Positions 1-9,493 are shown, counted from the first letter of the stretch. The stretch is 64,000 nt of DNA from Melittangium boletus DSM 14713 (GCF_002305855.1 NZ_CP022163.1:3162292-3226291), one strand, 5' to 3'. Translations and numbers: made by a program. The notes: generated by a model not told the origin, from the sequence alone.

Positions 1-767
1 ACCACGGTGCGTCCCGGCCCCACCGCGGTCACCTGTCCCGTGGGAGACACCGTCGCCACCGACCAGTCGGAGCTGAACCAGGTGACGGGCACGTCGGTGA
101 CCGCCACGCTGCGGTTGTTGAAGGTGCGCACCCGGAGCTGCTGCTTCTGCCCCGGCTTGCCGAACACCAGGTGCGTGGGCTCCACCTCCATCCGCGCGAA
201 GTCCGAGCGCACCACCTGCACCGCCAGGTTGCGGTTGAGCGGCGGCACCGTCACCGTCACCGTGGTCCGGCCGGGCGACACGCCGATCAGACGCCCGTTC
301 TCGACTCGCGCCACCGACTCGTCACTGGAGGACCACTGCGGCGGCACGTCCTGGAGCGGCTTGCCCAGCTCGTTGCGGACCACCGCGGAGATGGCGATGG
401 AGTTGCCCGCCAGGAGGAAGTCCGCCCCATCCACCCGGATGTCCAGCATGCTGGGAATGGACACCTGCACCTCCACCGAGGCCCGGGCCTTGCCCGCCGC
501 CGCGGCGATGGTGGTGCGTCCAGAGCGGCGCGCCACCACCACGCCGTTCTCCACCGAGGCCACTTCCGGCGCGGAGCTGATCCACCGCAGCTTGGGCTCC
601 TCCACCCGCTCGCCTTGCGCGTCGAGCGCGGTCGCCTGCACCACCACGGTCTGCCCCGCGGCATGCAACGGCCGCTCCTCGGACACGGCGAGCAGGAGGG
701 TCGCCGGGGCGGAACGGCAGGCCCCGAGGACAAGCAGGGACATCAGGAGCAGGCAACGGACAGGCAT
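1..767 (-). CDS. Lipoprotein with bacterial Ig-like (Big_2) repeats, C-terminus beyond window
   Basis: The gene is read from an ATG at 767 leftwards and is still open at base 1, so only about 255 residues are visible. The N-terminus is a lipoprotein signal: hydrophobic LLLMSLLVLGAC with the lipobox Cys at residue 17. After it come about three repeats of Big_2 type, recognisable by W-[IFS]-SS-x-x-x-VA-x-V followed by G-R-T-T/V and a beta-rich tail. Such domains usually sit in surface adhesins or in cell-wall and outer-membrane lipoproteins. No catalytic motif is visible. It is divergent from the acyltransferase gene. The class is clear but the function is unknown. Confidence 0.75.
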   Translation of the reverse strand, partial: MPVRCLLLMSLLVLGACRSAPATLLLAVSEERPLHAAGQTVVVQATALDAQGERVEEPKLRWISSAPEVASVENGVVVARRSGRTTIAAAAGKARASVEVQVSIPSMLDIRVDGADFLLAGNSIAISAVVRNELGKPLQDVPPQWSSSDESVARVENGRLIGVSPGRTTVTVTVPPLNRNLAVQVVRSDFARMEVEPTHLVFGKPGQKQQLRVRTFNNRSVAVTDVPVTWFSSDWSVATVSPTGQVTAVGPGRTV

Positions 768-993
768 CGGGCGGTGCTCGGAGGCAGGGGAGCGGACAAG
801 CGTCACGGCGAACTGACGAACGGCGCGGGACGGGGATGTATTTCGATACGTCCGCTTCGCCTTCCTGGCAAGCCCCCGCGCCCCAGGTGCCCACGAGTGC
901 CCCGTCCCTCCTGGAATGCGCCCCCGACCCGGCGGGGTTTCCCTCTGGGACCGCTCTGGCCCGAGGGCCCCACGTGGCGGGGGAAAGCACGCC

Positions 994-1758
994 GTGATCC
1001 ACCATGTCTTCACTCTTCTGTCCCTGCTTCCCTCGCGTCCGCGCCGGGCCGCCGTCCGGCGGTTGATGGACACCGTCTGGGCCCACCGCACCACCCTCGA
1101 CGTCGTGGGACGGGAGAACGTGCCGGACGCCCCCTGCCTCTTCATCTGCAACCACCTGTCCAACGCGGACGGCTTCACGCTCGACCGGGCACTGCGGCCC
1201 CGGCGGGTGTACTTCCTGGCGGGCATCAAGCTGCGCGACACCGTGATGACCCGGCTGGCCACCGAGGTGGTGCACACCATCTTCATCCGCCCCAACTCGG
1301 CGGACATCGAGCCCCTCAAGCGCGCCGTGGAAACCCTCAAGGCGGGCCACTCGGTCCTCATCTTCCCGGAGGGAGGCCGCAGCCGCACGGGCTCGCTCCT
1401 CCAGGCCAAGCAGGGCGCCGCGCTCATCGCCCGGCGGGCCCGGGTGCCCATCGTCCCCGTGGCCCTCACCGGCACCGAGCGCTTCATGCCCATCGACGAC
1501 CGGGACATGGGCCGGGAACAGGTGGGCCGCGCCCATCTCACCGTCCGCCTGGGCGCCCCCTTCTTCGTGGAGGAACTCACCGCCGAGACGCAGGGGGCCA
1601 ACGACACCCGTCAGGCGCTCGCCGACGCGATGATGCGGCGGGTGGCCGCGCTCCTGCCTCCGGAATACCGGGGCGTCTATGGGGACTCGGACACCCAGCC
1701 CACCGCGCGGCCCCCTCCCCCGGCCGAGTCCTCGCGCCCGCCCAAACCCGCGCGCTGA
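994..1758 (+). CDS. Lysophospholipid (1-acylglycerol-3-phosphate) acyltransferase, PlsC family
   Basis: This membrane-associated enzyme probably transfers an acyl chain to lysophosphatidate or a similar lipid. The PlsC signatures are visible: the catalytic NHxxxxD block as NHLSNADG, the FPEGGRSRTG substrate-binding block and the later VPIVPVALTG block. I chose the GTG at 994 because a GGGGGAAAG ribosome site lies just upstream; an in-frame ATG at 916 would add 26 residues unlike the family. The C-terminal 25 residues are Pro/Ser-rich and probably disordered. The gene ends 4 bases before the convergent lipase maturation factor gene. The family is secure; the exact lysolipid substrate is not. 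Confidence 0.88.
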   Translation: MIHHVFTLLSLLPSRPRRAAVRRLMDTVWAHRTTLDVVGRENVPDAPCLFICNHLSNADGFTLDRALRPRRVYFLAGIKLRDTVMTRLATEVVHTIFIRPNSADIEPLKRAVETLKAGHSVLIFPEGGRSRTGSLLQAKQGAALIARRARVPIVPVALTGTERFMPIDDRDMGREQVGRAHLTVRLGAPFFVEELTAETQGANDTRQALADAMMRRVAALLPPEYRGVYGDSDTQPTARPPPPAESSRPPKPAR

Positions 1759-1762
1759 GGAT

Positions 1763-3298
1763 TCACTCGCCCGCGTACCACTGGAGCCGGGACCCCTCTC
1801 CCGCGGGAGTCAGACTCAGCGGCGGCAGGTAGAGCCCCAGCCGCTCGCGCGTCCACCAGGCCCCGGTAGCCGCTCGCGTCCGCCGATCCGTCATCCGGTA
1901 ATCATGGAGCACGGCGCGCACGTAGCGGGGCGGCCGCCCCTCGAAAGGCGCGTGGGCGAAGAGCTTCCGCACCTCGGGTGAGCCCTCGAGCAGCCGCAGC
2001 ACCAGGGCGAGCAGCCAGTTCGGCGGAGACCCCAACGCCGCGAACCACATCTGCCAGTCGAGTCGCGGCTGATGGGGCGCCACCTGCCGGGGTGCCGCCT
2101 CCAACGCGCTCACCTTGTAGCGGAAGGTGTAGGCGTGCCACGTCCGTCCGTCCTCGGAGCCCTCCAGGGTGATTTCCGGCCGCTGCACCGTCATCACCGA
2201 GAACAGGCCATACCCATTCACCGCGCGCAGGGGACGCAACCCCTGCTCCAGCGCCTCCAGCCACCGCGGAAAGGGAGGCGGTCGCTGGAGGCGGGCCAAC
2301 AACTCACTCGCCCCCAGGGCGAGCAGGGGCGCCACCGCGAGCGCATCCACCCCCGTCCGCCAGAGCGGCCGGGGCCTCGGCGGAGGCGTGGATGGCCACC
2401 CGCGTGCCAGGGCCGCGTCATCCAGCAACCACAGGCCCAGCGCGAGCGCCTGCACGTTGAAGAAGCCGTAATTGCCGGTGACGAAGATGATGCCCTGCAA
2501 CGCCGACAGGAGCCCGAGGCCCGCGAACCGCACCCGCCTCGGGGCGAAGACGAGCAATGGCACCGCCGTCTCCAACACGAGCACGCTCAACGTCGCGGCC
2601 TTCCGCAGACGGGGCGGCGCTTGATGCGCATACCAACCGGCTCGCGTGGGCAGCGGCGCGGTCTCGAAGTAGAAGTCGCAGGCGGTGAGCTGGCGCCAGG
2701 TCTCGTCCCCGGACTGGAGCTTGGACAACCCCGAGCCCAGGTACAGACGAAACGCGAGCGCCCGCCAAGCCCCCACCTCCAGCGCGGAGGGCTCCCGGCG
2801 TCCCGGACCGGGCCTCAAGCCCACCGGAGCGGTGAGGATCGCGAGCAGCCCCATCTCCAGCAGCAGCGCATCCCACTGGAAGGACAGGAACTCCCGCCCC
2901 GCCGACACATAGGACAGGTAGAGGGCCCACAACACCGCCAGGGCCGGCTGGGGCACGAGGCCCGCCATCACCGCCAGCGACAGGGCCTGCCCGACACGGA
3001 TGCCCCGCACCAGGGCCGTGTCCGACGCACCCCACCAGAACACCGAGGGCACCTGGAGGTAGCGCCGGCGTCCCAAGGCGTTCAACCGGGGCGAGTCGAA
3101 CACCTCTCGCACCGGGAGGATGCCGCGCGAGCCATAGAGCCCCAGCACCTGCCGCCCCAGCGAGGTGAAGGCGATGAAATAGATGCCGCCCAGGGCCACG
3201 AGGAACACCTGCCGCACCCGGCGGTGATGGGGCGGCGCCACCGAGCGCGCCACGAACCGCTCCAACCACCCCGCACCGAGAGAACGGATCCACCGCAT
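1763..3298 (-). CDS. Lipase maturation factor (LMF1/2) family membrane protein
   Basis: A 511-residue polytopic membrane protein. The N-terminal half has several hydrophobic helices, starting with VFLVALGGIYFIAFTSLG, with the family's GLYGSRGILPV segment directly after. The C-terminal half is a soluble beta-rich domain with the LMF pattern FRYKVSALEAAPRQVAPHQP and LDWQMWFAALG. Eukaryotic LMF1 is an ER factor needed to fold dimeric lipases; the bacterial members are not characterised, so a role in folding exported lipases is only an inference. An AGGAGG site precedes the ATG. Convergent with the acyltransferase. Confidence 0.85.
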   Translation of the reverse strand: MRWIRSLGAGWLERFVARSVAPPHHRRVRQVFLVALGGIYFIAFTSLGRQVLGLYGSRGILPVREVFDSPRLNALGRRRYLQVPSVFWWGASDTALVRGIRVGQALSLAVMAGLVPQPALAVLWALYLSYVSAGREFLSFQWDALLLEMGLLAILTAPVGLRPGPGRREPSALEVGAWRALAFRLYLGSGLSKLQSGDETWRQLTACDFYFETAPLPTRAGWYAHQAPPRLRKAATLSVLVLETAVPLLVFAPRRVRFAGLGLLSALQGIIFVTGNYGFFNVQALALGLWLLDDAALARGWPSTPPPRPRPLWRTGVDALAVAPLLALGASELLARLQRPPPFPRWLEALEQGLRPLRAVNGYGLFSVMTVQRPEITLEGSEDGRTWHAYTFRYKVSALEAAPRQVAPHQPRLDWQMWFAALGSPPNWLLALVLRLLEGSPEVRKLFAHAPFEGRPPRYVRAVLHDYRMTDRRTRAATGAWWTRERLGLYLPPLSLTPAGEGSRLQWYAGE

Positions 3299-3433
3299 GG
3301 CCTCGCCTCCTGACCTCCCTCGAAGCTGGGGGCGGCGGAGCCCCTTGCCAGAAGTTCAGGACTCCCCGCTCCAGGAGCGTTCAGGCAACCGGGCGGTCCT
3401 GCTCGGATGGACGGGGTGCCTATCTTTCCACAC

Positions 3434-4090
3434 ATGAGCCAACCCAAGGAAAGAGCCGAGCGAGTCGAGCAGGTCATTCCAGGTCTCTACCGGTGGAGTG
3501 TCCAGGACGACCGGATTGGCGGAGTGAGCAGCGAGGCCTACGCCGTCGTGGCCGAGGACGGTGCCGTGACCCTCATCGATCCGCTCCCTATAAAGGAGGA
3601 GGCGCTGCGGGAGCTCGGCCCGGTGGAAGCCATCGTGCTCACCGCGGGCAACCATCAGCGCGCGGCGTGGCACCTGCGCAAGGTCTTCGGCGCTCCGGTC
3701 TGGGCCCCCCAGCAGGCGTACGGCCTGGAGGACAACGCGGACGTCACCTACGGCGCGGGAGACACCCTGCCCGGAGGTCTCGTGGCCTACCACACGCCAG
3801 GGCCCGCCATCGCCATGTACACGCTCTGGCTGGAGCGGCCCCGCAGCGTCGTCTTCCTGTCGGACCTCCTCACCCACGACGAGGCAGGCACGCCGCGCTT
3901 CGTCGACAGCCAGTACCAGGATGACCCGGCCCGGACACGTTCGAGCGTGCGGCGGATCCTCGAACACCTGCCCATCGAGGTGGTCTGCTTCGCCCACGGC
4001 GACCCCCTCCTCCACGACGCCGCATCCGTGCTGCGACGCGCCCTGGACGAGGACACCGAGTTTCCCCTCGAGGCCACCGAGCCCGCCTGA
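3434..4090 (+). CDS. MBL-fold-like protein lacking the metal-binding HxHxDH motif
   Basis: A 218-residue protein with the metallo-beta-lactamase fold order: a DDRIGGVSSEAYAVV start, the LIDPLP strand, then the position where HxHxDH normally stands, here TAGNHQRAAW. Later fold landmarks remain: HTPGPA, FLSDLLTHD and CFAHGDP. With the first metal motif reduced to one His it may bind metal weakly or not at all. I prefer the ATG at 3434 to the one at 3407 because similarity-like sequence begins there. It stands alone, ending 7 bases before a convergent lipoprotein gene. The fold assignment is good; the activity is unknown. Confidence 0.7.
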   Translation: MSQPKERAERVEQVIPGLYRWSVQDDRIGGVSSEAYAVVAEDGAVTLIDPLPIKEEALRELGPVEAIVLTAGNHQRAAWHLRKVFGAPVWAPQQAYGLEDNADVTYGAGDTLPGGLVAYHTPGPAIAMYTLWLERPRSVVFLSDLLTHDEAGTPRFVDSQYQDDPARTRSSVRRILEHLPIEVVCFAHGDPLLHDAASVLRRALDEDTEFPLEATEPA

Positions 4091-4097
4091 CGACGCC

Positions 4098-4814
4098 TCA
4101 GGGAGTCGCCAGGCCCAGGCGGCAGCCCAATCCCGTCAATGACAACGACACCTCGTTGACGGAGATGGGCTGCTGCTTCACCTCGCCCGGCGGCTCACAA
4201 CTGACGAGCCGCAAGGGCGCCTGCTCGGACTCCACTTGGTGGATGAAGACCCGGGCACGGGCCACCCACTGCTTCGTGAGCGCTTCCCGATGCGCCTCGG
4301 GATCCTTCAGCCTCGCCCGGGGGTGGGAGAACGACGCGATCAACCCCGCGTTCGCCCGCTCCGCCGCGGACGCCTCCTGCTCGCCCACCCGCGCCAGCGT
4401 GGCCACCAGCGTCTCGCGGCCCCAGAAGTCCAGGGACTCGGGCAGCGCCACCTCCAATACCCCGTGCACCACCACGTCCCGGTACGCGGTCTTGCGCACC
4501 ACCCACTCGAGCTCCCCCATCCGCACCGAGACCCCACCGTGGCTGACTTCCGTCGCCGCCGCCACGTAGTGGTCCACCGCCCGCTTCAACCCCGGAAGCG
4601 CCTGCTCCAGGGACTCCGCCTCGTGGCGGAAGGTGAAGGCCACCAGCAGCACGTCCGGACGGACCGTCATCCCCTCGGGCAGCGAGGGCTCACCCGCCGA
4701 GTAGGCGCTCCGTGAGGAGTCCGCGTAGGCCTCCGACGACGAGGAGCGGCCACAGGAGGCCCATGACCAGAACAACAGCCCACACGCGGGCCAGATGGGA
4801 GGACGTCGTTTCAT
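4098..4814 (-). CDS. Lipoprotein, paralogue of the divergent neighbour (SIMPL-like?)
   Basis: 238 residues from the ATG at 4814. The N-terminus MKRRPPIWPACGLLFWSWASCG is a short lipoprotein signal with Cys after WAS. The body matches the product of the divergently transcribed gene at 4898: both share V-x-PD-x-L at the start, SLDFWGR/LDFWARG in the centre, PEAHREAL/PEAHREEL, and a C-terminal QAPLRLVSCEPPGEV/QAPLSVVECSPAGAV block. The pattern of a beta strand followed by a long helix resembles SIMPL/DUF541 proteins, but this is a weak visual match. Probably a cell-envelope protein of unknown role. Confidence 0.65.
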   Translation of the reverse strand: MKRRPPIWPACGLLFWSWASCGRSSSSEAYADSSRSAYSAGEPSLPEGMTVRPDVLLVAFTFRHEAESLEQALPGLKRAVDHYVAAATEVSHGGVSVRMGELEWVVRKTAYRDVVVHGVLEVALPESLDFWGRETLVATLARVGEQEASAAERANAGLIASFSHPRARLKDPEAHREALTKQWVARARVFIHQVESEQAPLRLVSCEPPGEVKQQPISVNEVSLSLTGLGCRLGLATP

Positions 4815-4897
4815 TGCGTTCTTCCGTGAAGAGACCCCGGGATCCACCCAAGAGCCCATACCGCACAAAGTGCCAGCGGATAAGCTCTTCGTCCGCC

Positions 4898-5572
4898 ATG
4901 TCCTTTGCCAAGGAAAAATACTCCGCCACCTTCCGGGAGCCCTCGACCCTCCGGGCCGAACTCACCGTGAAGCCCGACCTCCTCCGGGTGTCCCTGTCCG
5001 TTTCGCTCGAGGCCGAGGAAGTGGCCCAGGCCCTGCCCGCCCTGCGGCGAGCATGCGAGCAGTTGCAGCGGCGGGCCCAGGAACGGCTCGGCGCCGAGGT
5101 GACGTTCCGGCCCCGCGATGTGCGCTTCGACCGCGCGTCCCAGAAGAAGCTGTCCATCTCCGAGGACGACACGGCCTTCGTCGCGCTCGAGGGCTGGCTG
5201 GAGACGCCGCTCGGGGCGGAGCTGGACTTCTGGGCACGGGGCGCGCGCGTGGGCTCGCTGGTGCGCACCTGCCAGGAGGCGGAGTCCGACAGCCGCCAGT
5301 CGAAGAAGCTGCCTCGCTTCGGCTTCGGTGCCGTGGAAGCCCTCGTCGCGCGGCCCGAGGCCCACCGCGAGGAGCTGCTGCGCCGCTTCGTCGCGCGGGT
5401 CCAGGAAACGGCGGCCGCGCTGGGCTCGGCCCAGGCGCCCCTGTCCGTGGTGGAGTGCTCACCCGCGGGGGCCGTGGAGCAGACCCCCTTCTCCCTCGAG
5501 GAGGTGGGCCTGTCCCTGCCCATCTCCTGCCAGTTGGGCGGCGCCCCTTCCGAGCGCCGCCCCGGGAACTGA
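4898..5572 (+). CDS. Unknown protein, cytosolic paralogue of the 4098-4814 lipoprotein
   Basis: 224 residues, begun at the ATG MSFAKEKYSA; the longer upstream reading frame only covers the start region of the divergent gene. Unlike its paralogue it has no signal peptide. The two proteins align over their whole length, including the conserved QAPLSVVECSPAGAV segment near the C-terminus. The 83-base gap between the two starts presumably carries both promoters. A divergent duplicate with one copy exported and the other not suggests separation of location after duplication. Function not recognised; SIMPL/DUF541-like architecture is possible. Confidence 0.65.
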   Translation: MSFAKEKYSATFREPSTLRAELTVKPDLLRVSLSVSLEAEEVAQALPALRRACEQLQRRAQERLGAEVTFRPRDVRFDRASQKKLSISEDDTAFVALEGWLETPLGAELDFWARGARVGSLVRTCQEAESDSRQSKKLPRFGFGAVEALVARPEAHREELLRRFVARVQETAAALGSAQAPLSVVECSPAGAVEQTPFSLEEVGLSLPISCQLGGAPSERRPGN

Positions 5573-5589
5573 CGAGAGGGACGTCTACC

Positions 5590-6255
5590 TCACGGCACCA
5601 GCGCGGGCGGCTGACCGTCCAGCACGCACAGGTTGGCGCTCTCCTCGCAGACGATGGGGAACGCCGGATCCAGCGACGAGCCCGCCCGGGCCTGCTTGCA
5701 GATGGCCGGGTCGCGCACGATGACGCCGTTCTCCTGGCGCTCGCACTTGATGGCCGGGAACACGCCCACGGCCTCGTAGGTGGCCGTGCAATCGCCCTCC
5801 GTGTAGCGCAGGTCCGCCACCCACTGCGTGCCGGGAATCGCCGCCCGGCCCTGGATGCGCAGGTTGCTCCACAGGTAGCTCAGCGCCGCGCCCGCCCGCG
5901 TCTGGCGGGCCTCGGACATGCCGGGGACCTCGCACAGGTTGTCGACGGGGTACTCCGTGGTGAAGTCGCCCGAGGACGTCGCGGACGTTTCGGGCTCGCT
6001 GCCCACCAACAGGAAGGCGGGCTTGAGCGCCAGCGTGGGGGGAATGCCCGAGCCGGGCGTGCGGAAGGCCTGCGCGCCGACGATTTCCACCGTCTTCTGG
6101 GCACACACGCCCGAGCCCGACTTGAGCGTGTAGCGCACGGCATGGTCACCGCGGCCCACCGTGCACTGGGGAGCGGGTTGCTCGGCGCCACAAGCGGCCA
6201 GGATGGCCGCGCATCCGAGGGGGAGCGTCCACGCGAGGATTCGTTGGGTCTTCAT
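5590..6255 (-). CDS. Hypothetical lipoprotein next to TonB receptor
   Basis: 221 residues from the ATG at 6255. The signal peptide ends in ILAACG, a lipobox with Cys at about residue 22. The mature part contains several more Cys (SGVCAQK, NLCEVPG, EGDCTATY, IKCERQ, AICKQ, PIVCEES, NLCVLDG), consistent with disulfides outside the cytoplasm. It lies 17 bases downstream of the TonB receptor stop on the same strand, so the two are probably one transcript, and it may be a surface substrate-binding or accessory lipoprotein. No known domain is visible. Confidence 0.72.
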   Translation of the reverse strand: MKTQRILAWTLPLGCAAILAACGAEQPAPQCTVGRGDHAVRYTLKSGSGVCAQKTVEIVGAQAFRTPGSGIPPTLALKPAFLLVGSEPETSATSSGDFTTEYPVDNLCEVPGMSEARQTRAGAALSYLWSNLRIQGRAAIPGTQWVADLRYTEGDCTATYEAVGVFPAIKCERQENGVIVRDPAICKQARAGSSLDPAFPIVCEESANLCVLDGQPPALVP

Positions 6256-6272
6256 GGTGCTGGGGCTCCGGC

Positions 6273-9200
6273 TCAGAACGAGACGCGCGCGCCGATGCGG
6301 ATGCTGCGCGGCGGCTGGTAGGACAAGGGCTTCTGGTAGTTGGGGTTGAGCGCGGGCGACTGGCCGTTGCGGTTCTTCACGTTCGGCAGGTCCGCGAGCG
6401 TGCCGCCCACGAGCGCGTCGATGTTGTCCTGGGTGTAGACCTGATCCTGGCTGGTGACGGCCTGGAAGTTGAACAGGTTGAAGCTGTCCAGGGTGAGGGT
6501 GCCCAGCAGGCCCCGGCCCAGCTTGTAGTTGACGCCCACGTGCGCATCCACGTTGTGCACCCAGGGCAGACGGCCACCACTGCCACGCGGCAGGATGAAG
6601 GTGAAGCCGCTGCCATAGATGTAGTGCGAGCCCGTCACGTTGAGCGGCGCGCCGGAGTTGGCGCGGTAGGACAGGCCCACGTCCAGGCTGGCGGAGGGCG
6701 AGAGCACGAACTCGCGCGAGCCGAACACCTTGATGTTGTGGGTGCGATCCAACGGCAGCGCGCCGGTCTTGTTCTCCATCATCCCGATGAGGTCGAAGTC
6801 GGAGGTGACGTTGGGCGCGAGCTGGTTGTTGTCCGGGCGGTAGAGGCCCGAGTAGTTGCCGCGCAGGTACGAGTACGTGTAGCTCACCTGCGCGAGCCAC
6901 AGGTCCGCGAACGCCTTGTTGAGGTAGACGGACAGACCATCGTAGTCACGCACGGCCTCGGGGAACGCGGCGGCGATGCCCCGGCCCGGGTTGCCGATGA
7001 AGTAGTTGGTCGTCTCGTTGATGGACATGTCCTCGATGACCTCGTTCATCGAGCGATGGGTGTAGGTGAGCCCCAGCGTCGCGCGCGGGAGCACCTCGTA
7101 CTCGCCACCCAGGACGAACTCGTCCGAGGACTGCGGCTTGAGCTCGGGATCCACCGGGCTGTTGATGGCGAAGGTCTGCGAGTACTGACGGCTGATGCCC
7201 GTGCTGGTGCCGCTCGGGACGGCGATGTTGCGCGAATCGCGGCACTCCGTGTACGGCGCGGCCTGCGTGAGCGGATCACACCCCGGGCCGCCCTGGATGG
7301 GAGCGCGGCTGCGCGTGGCCGTCAGGCGGGTGATGTTGGAGAACTGGGAGTTGACCATGGCCAGCACCGAGTTCTGGTAGTAGCGCGCGTAGCTGGCGAA
7401 CAGCTTGGAGCGGCCCGTGTGGGTGAAGTCGTAGACGAGCCCCACGCGCGGGGAGAGCTGGTTGGGCAGCTCGAAGGCCACGTTGCCCCCCGTGCCATAC
7501 ACGGTCTGGGTGTCGTAGCGCAGGCCCGCGTTGAGCGTGACGCGGTCGAGGATGCTCCAGCTGTCCTGCACGAAGGCGCCCACGGCGTCGGCGCGGGTGG
7601 AGGTGGGGACGAATGGCTGGTAGACGGGCTGGTCCGGCCCGGTGAGGTAGCCGAAGGAGCGGAAGTCCACGAAGGACTTGCCGTCGGTCGCCTCGTTGTA
7701 GAGCACCCCGCCCGAGTAGGCGCGCGAGTCGCGGTTGGTCATGATCTCCGCGTCGACGCCCGCCTTGATGACGTGGTGGCCGAGCGCGTTGAGCAGATAG
7801 GTGCCCACGACGTTGGCCTGGTAGCGGTCCACGGTGCGGTCCAGCAGGAAGCCGGGGCCGCCCAGGAAGTAGCTGGACACCGGGCAGCGGACGGCGTTCG
7901 GCGTGCCCGCGGGATCGCACACCGAGGGGTCGGGCAGCGTCTCGAAGTCGTTGATGGAGTAGTAGTTGGGCGCGGCGGCGGTGCCGGTGCGGCGCATGTT
8001 GAACTGGGCGAGCCCCGACAGGCCCGTGCCGTTGCCGATGCCACTGCCGTCCACGGGCAGGGTGTCGTCCGTCTGGTGGTGCCAGCCCACGTTCGCGTCC
8101 AGCAGCACGCGCTTGTCCAGGAAGGAGGAGGACAGCTTGAGGGCGATGTCGCGCGCGTCCTGGTTGTAGCGGTGGGCGAGCGCCTCGTAGGTGCCGTTGA
8201 GGTTGTCCGTCTCGATGGCGCCGTTGTCGAGGTTGTAGCCGAAGCGGCCGTTGCCCCCCGAGCCGGCCGGCGTGCCGTACACCGACAGGGTGAGACCATG
8301 GTCCGGATGAATCTGCCAGGTCAGCTTGCCGATGTACTGCACGGAGCGCTGGTCGGCGAAGTAGCGCTGGAAGGTGCCAGGGATGGTCTCCGTCCGGGAG
8401 AAGCCATTGGCGTCCTTGAGGGGCCGGCCATCCTCACCGAGCACGAAGGCGTTGAGATTGCGATCGAGCGCGCGGCGGGTGAAGGACGGCGCCACGCCCG
8501 CGAAGAACCAGAGCTTGTCCTTGACGAGGGGGCCGCCCAGCGTGCCGCCGAAGTCGCCCAGGTTCCACAGCCGCTGAGTGGTGGTGATGACGGTGCCCTC
8601 GCGCAGCACGCGCGTGGGCGTGCCCTCGAAGGCGCCCGGCGTGAGATTGCCGAAGACCGAACCGTGAAACTCGTTGGAGCCGGACTTGGTGACGGCGGTC
8701 ATCACACCGCCCGTGGAGCGGCCGAACTCGGGCAGGAAGCCACCGGTGATGACGTTCACCTCCTGGATGAACTCCACCGACAGCGGCGTGCCGAGGATGC
8801 CGAGCGCCGGGTTGCCCGTGGAGAGCCCATCCACCTGGAAGCCATTCTCCGGCGAGGTGGTGCCATTGAGCGACACGCCATACGCATCCGAGGTGGCCCC
8901 CGGGGCGAACTCGGCCAGGCTCTCGAAGGAGCGCGCCGCGCTTCCCTTGGAGCCCGGACGCACCGTGGCGAGCCGGGTGACCAGCTCCTTGTCCACGCTC
9001 ACGCCCGTGCGAGTGGAGGCCACGTCCACGGAGGGCGGAGTCCCCGACACCTGGATCTCCACCGTGAACCCCTCGGGGAGGAGCTCCGCGTTGAGACGGA
9101 TGGTGCGATTGAGGCGCAGGGCGACGTCGGTGCGCTCGAAGGGCTTGAAGCCCTCGCTGTCGAAGCGCAGCGTATAGGTGCCGGGGGGCAACTGCGGAAT

Positions 9201-9431
9201 CAGATAGAGACCCGACGCATCGGTGATGACGGTCTGCTCACCCTGGAGACTGGGCGAGGTCGCGGTCACCACCACGTCCGCCACGGGTTTCTTCGTTTCG
9301 GCGTTCGTCACGGTGCCGGTGAGCACGGACGTGTTCTGCTGTGCCTGGACGGATGGCGTCCATAGACTCGCGCTCACTACCAGCGCGGCCATGAGGACGC
9401 GCCCCAGGTTGCTGTCGAGATGTCGGTTCAA
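6273..9431 (-). CDS. TonB-dependent receptor with carboxypeptidase-regulatory-like N-domain (Oar-like)
   Basis: Outer-membrane receptor of about 1052 residues. From the N-terminus: signal peptide ending SVQAQQ; a CarboxypepD_reg-like beta-sandwich at about 25-110 (LTGTVTNAETKKPVADVVV, LPPGTYTLRF); a plug domain at about 120-240 (GFQVDGLSTGNP, VITGGFLPEFGRSTGG); then a long beta-barrel ending in a terminal Phe (IGARVSF), the usual BAM signal. Size and order match myxobacterial Oar. I chose the TTG at 9431 because GAGGGGC lies 7 bases upstream and it gives a charged N-region; the ATG at 9392 is the alternative. The same frame stays open through the antiporter gene, which is only antisense. The substrate is unknown. 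Confidence 0.88.
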   Translation of the reverse strand: MNRHLDSNLGRVLMAALVVSASLWTPSVQAQQNTSVLTGTVTNAETKKPVADVVVTATSPSLQGEQTVITDASGLYLIPQLPPGTYTLRFDSEGFKPFERTDVALRLNRTIRLNAELLPEGFTVEIQVSGTPPSVDVASTRTGVSVDKELVTRLATVRPGSKGSAARSFESLAEFAPGATSDAYGVSLNGTTSPENGFQVDGLSTGNPALGILGTPLSVEFIQEVNVITGGFLPEFGRSTGGVMTAVTKSGSNEFHGSVFGNLTPGAFEGTPTRVLREGTVITTTQRLWNLGDFGGTLGGPLVKDKLWFFAGVAPSFTRRALDRNLNAFVLGEDGRPLKDANGFSRTETIPGTFQRYFADQRSVQYIGKLTWQIHPDHGLTLSVYGTPAGSGGNGRFGYNLDNGAIETDNLNGTYEALAHRYNQDARDIALKLSSSFLDKRVLLDANVGWHHQTDDTLPVDGSGIGNGTGLSGLAQFNMRRTGTAAAPNYYSINDFETLPDPSVCDPAGTPNAVRCPVSSYFLGGPGFLLDRTVDRYQANVVGTYLLNALGHHVIKAGVDAEIMTNRDSRAYSGGVLYNEATDGKSFVDFRSFGYLTGPDQPVYQPFVPTSTRADAVGAFVQDSWSILDRVTLNAGLRYDTQTVYGTGGNVAFELPNQLSPRVGLVYDFTHTGRSKLFASYARYYQNSVLAMVNSQFSNITRLTATRSRAPIQGGPGCDPLTQAAPYTECRDSRNIAVPSGTSTGISRQYSQTFAINSPVDPELKPQSSDEFVLGGEYEVLPRATLGLTYTHRSMNEVIEDMSINETTNYFIGNPGRGIAAAFPEAVRDYDGLSVYLNKAFADLWLAQVSYTYSYLRGNYSGLYRPDNNQLAPNVTSDFDLIGMMENKTGALPLDRTHNIKVFGSREFVLSPSASLDVGLSYRANSGAPLNVTGSHYIYGSGFTFILPRGSGGRLPWVHNVDAHVGVNYKLGRGLLGTLTLDSFNLFNFQAVTSQDQVYTQDNIDALVGGTLADLPNVKNRNGQSPALNPNYQKPLSYQPPRSIRIGARVSF

Positions 9432-9493
9432 AGAACGAGCCCCTCTGTTGTCGGCACCGCGTGCGCCATGCGCGTCGATGCCGCAGTGCGTCT

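Noticed and set aside
6540..9365. Plus-strand open frame of 941 codons inside the TonB receptor gene
   Set aside because: Antisense shadow of a high-GC gene; the composition is Arg/Gly/Val/His-rich and unlike a natural protein, whereas the minus-strand receptor has plug and barrel motifs.
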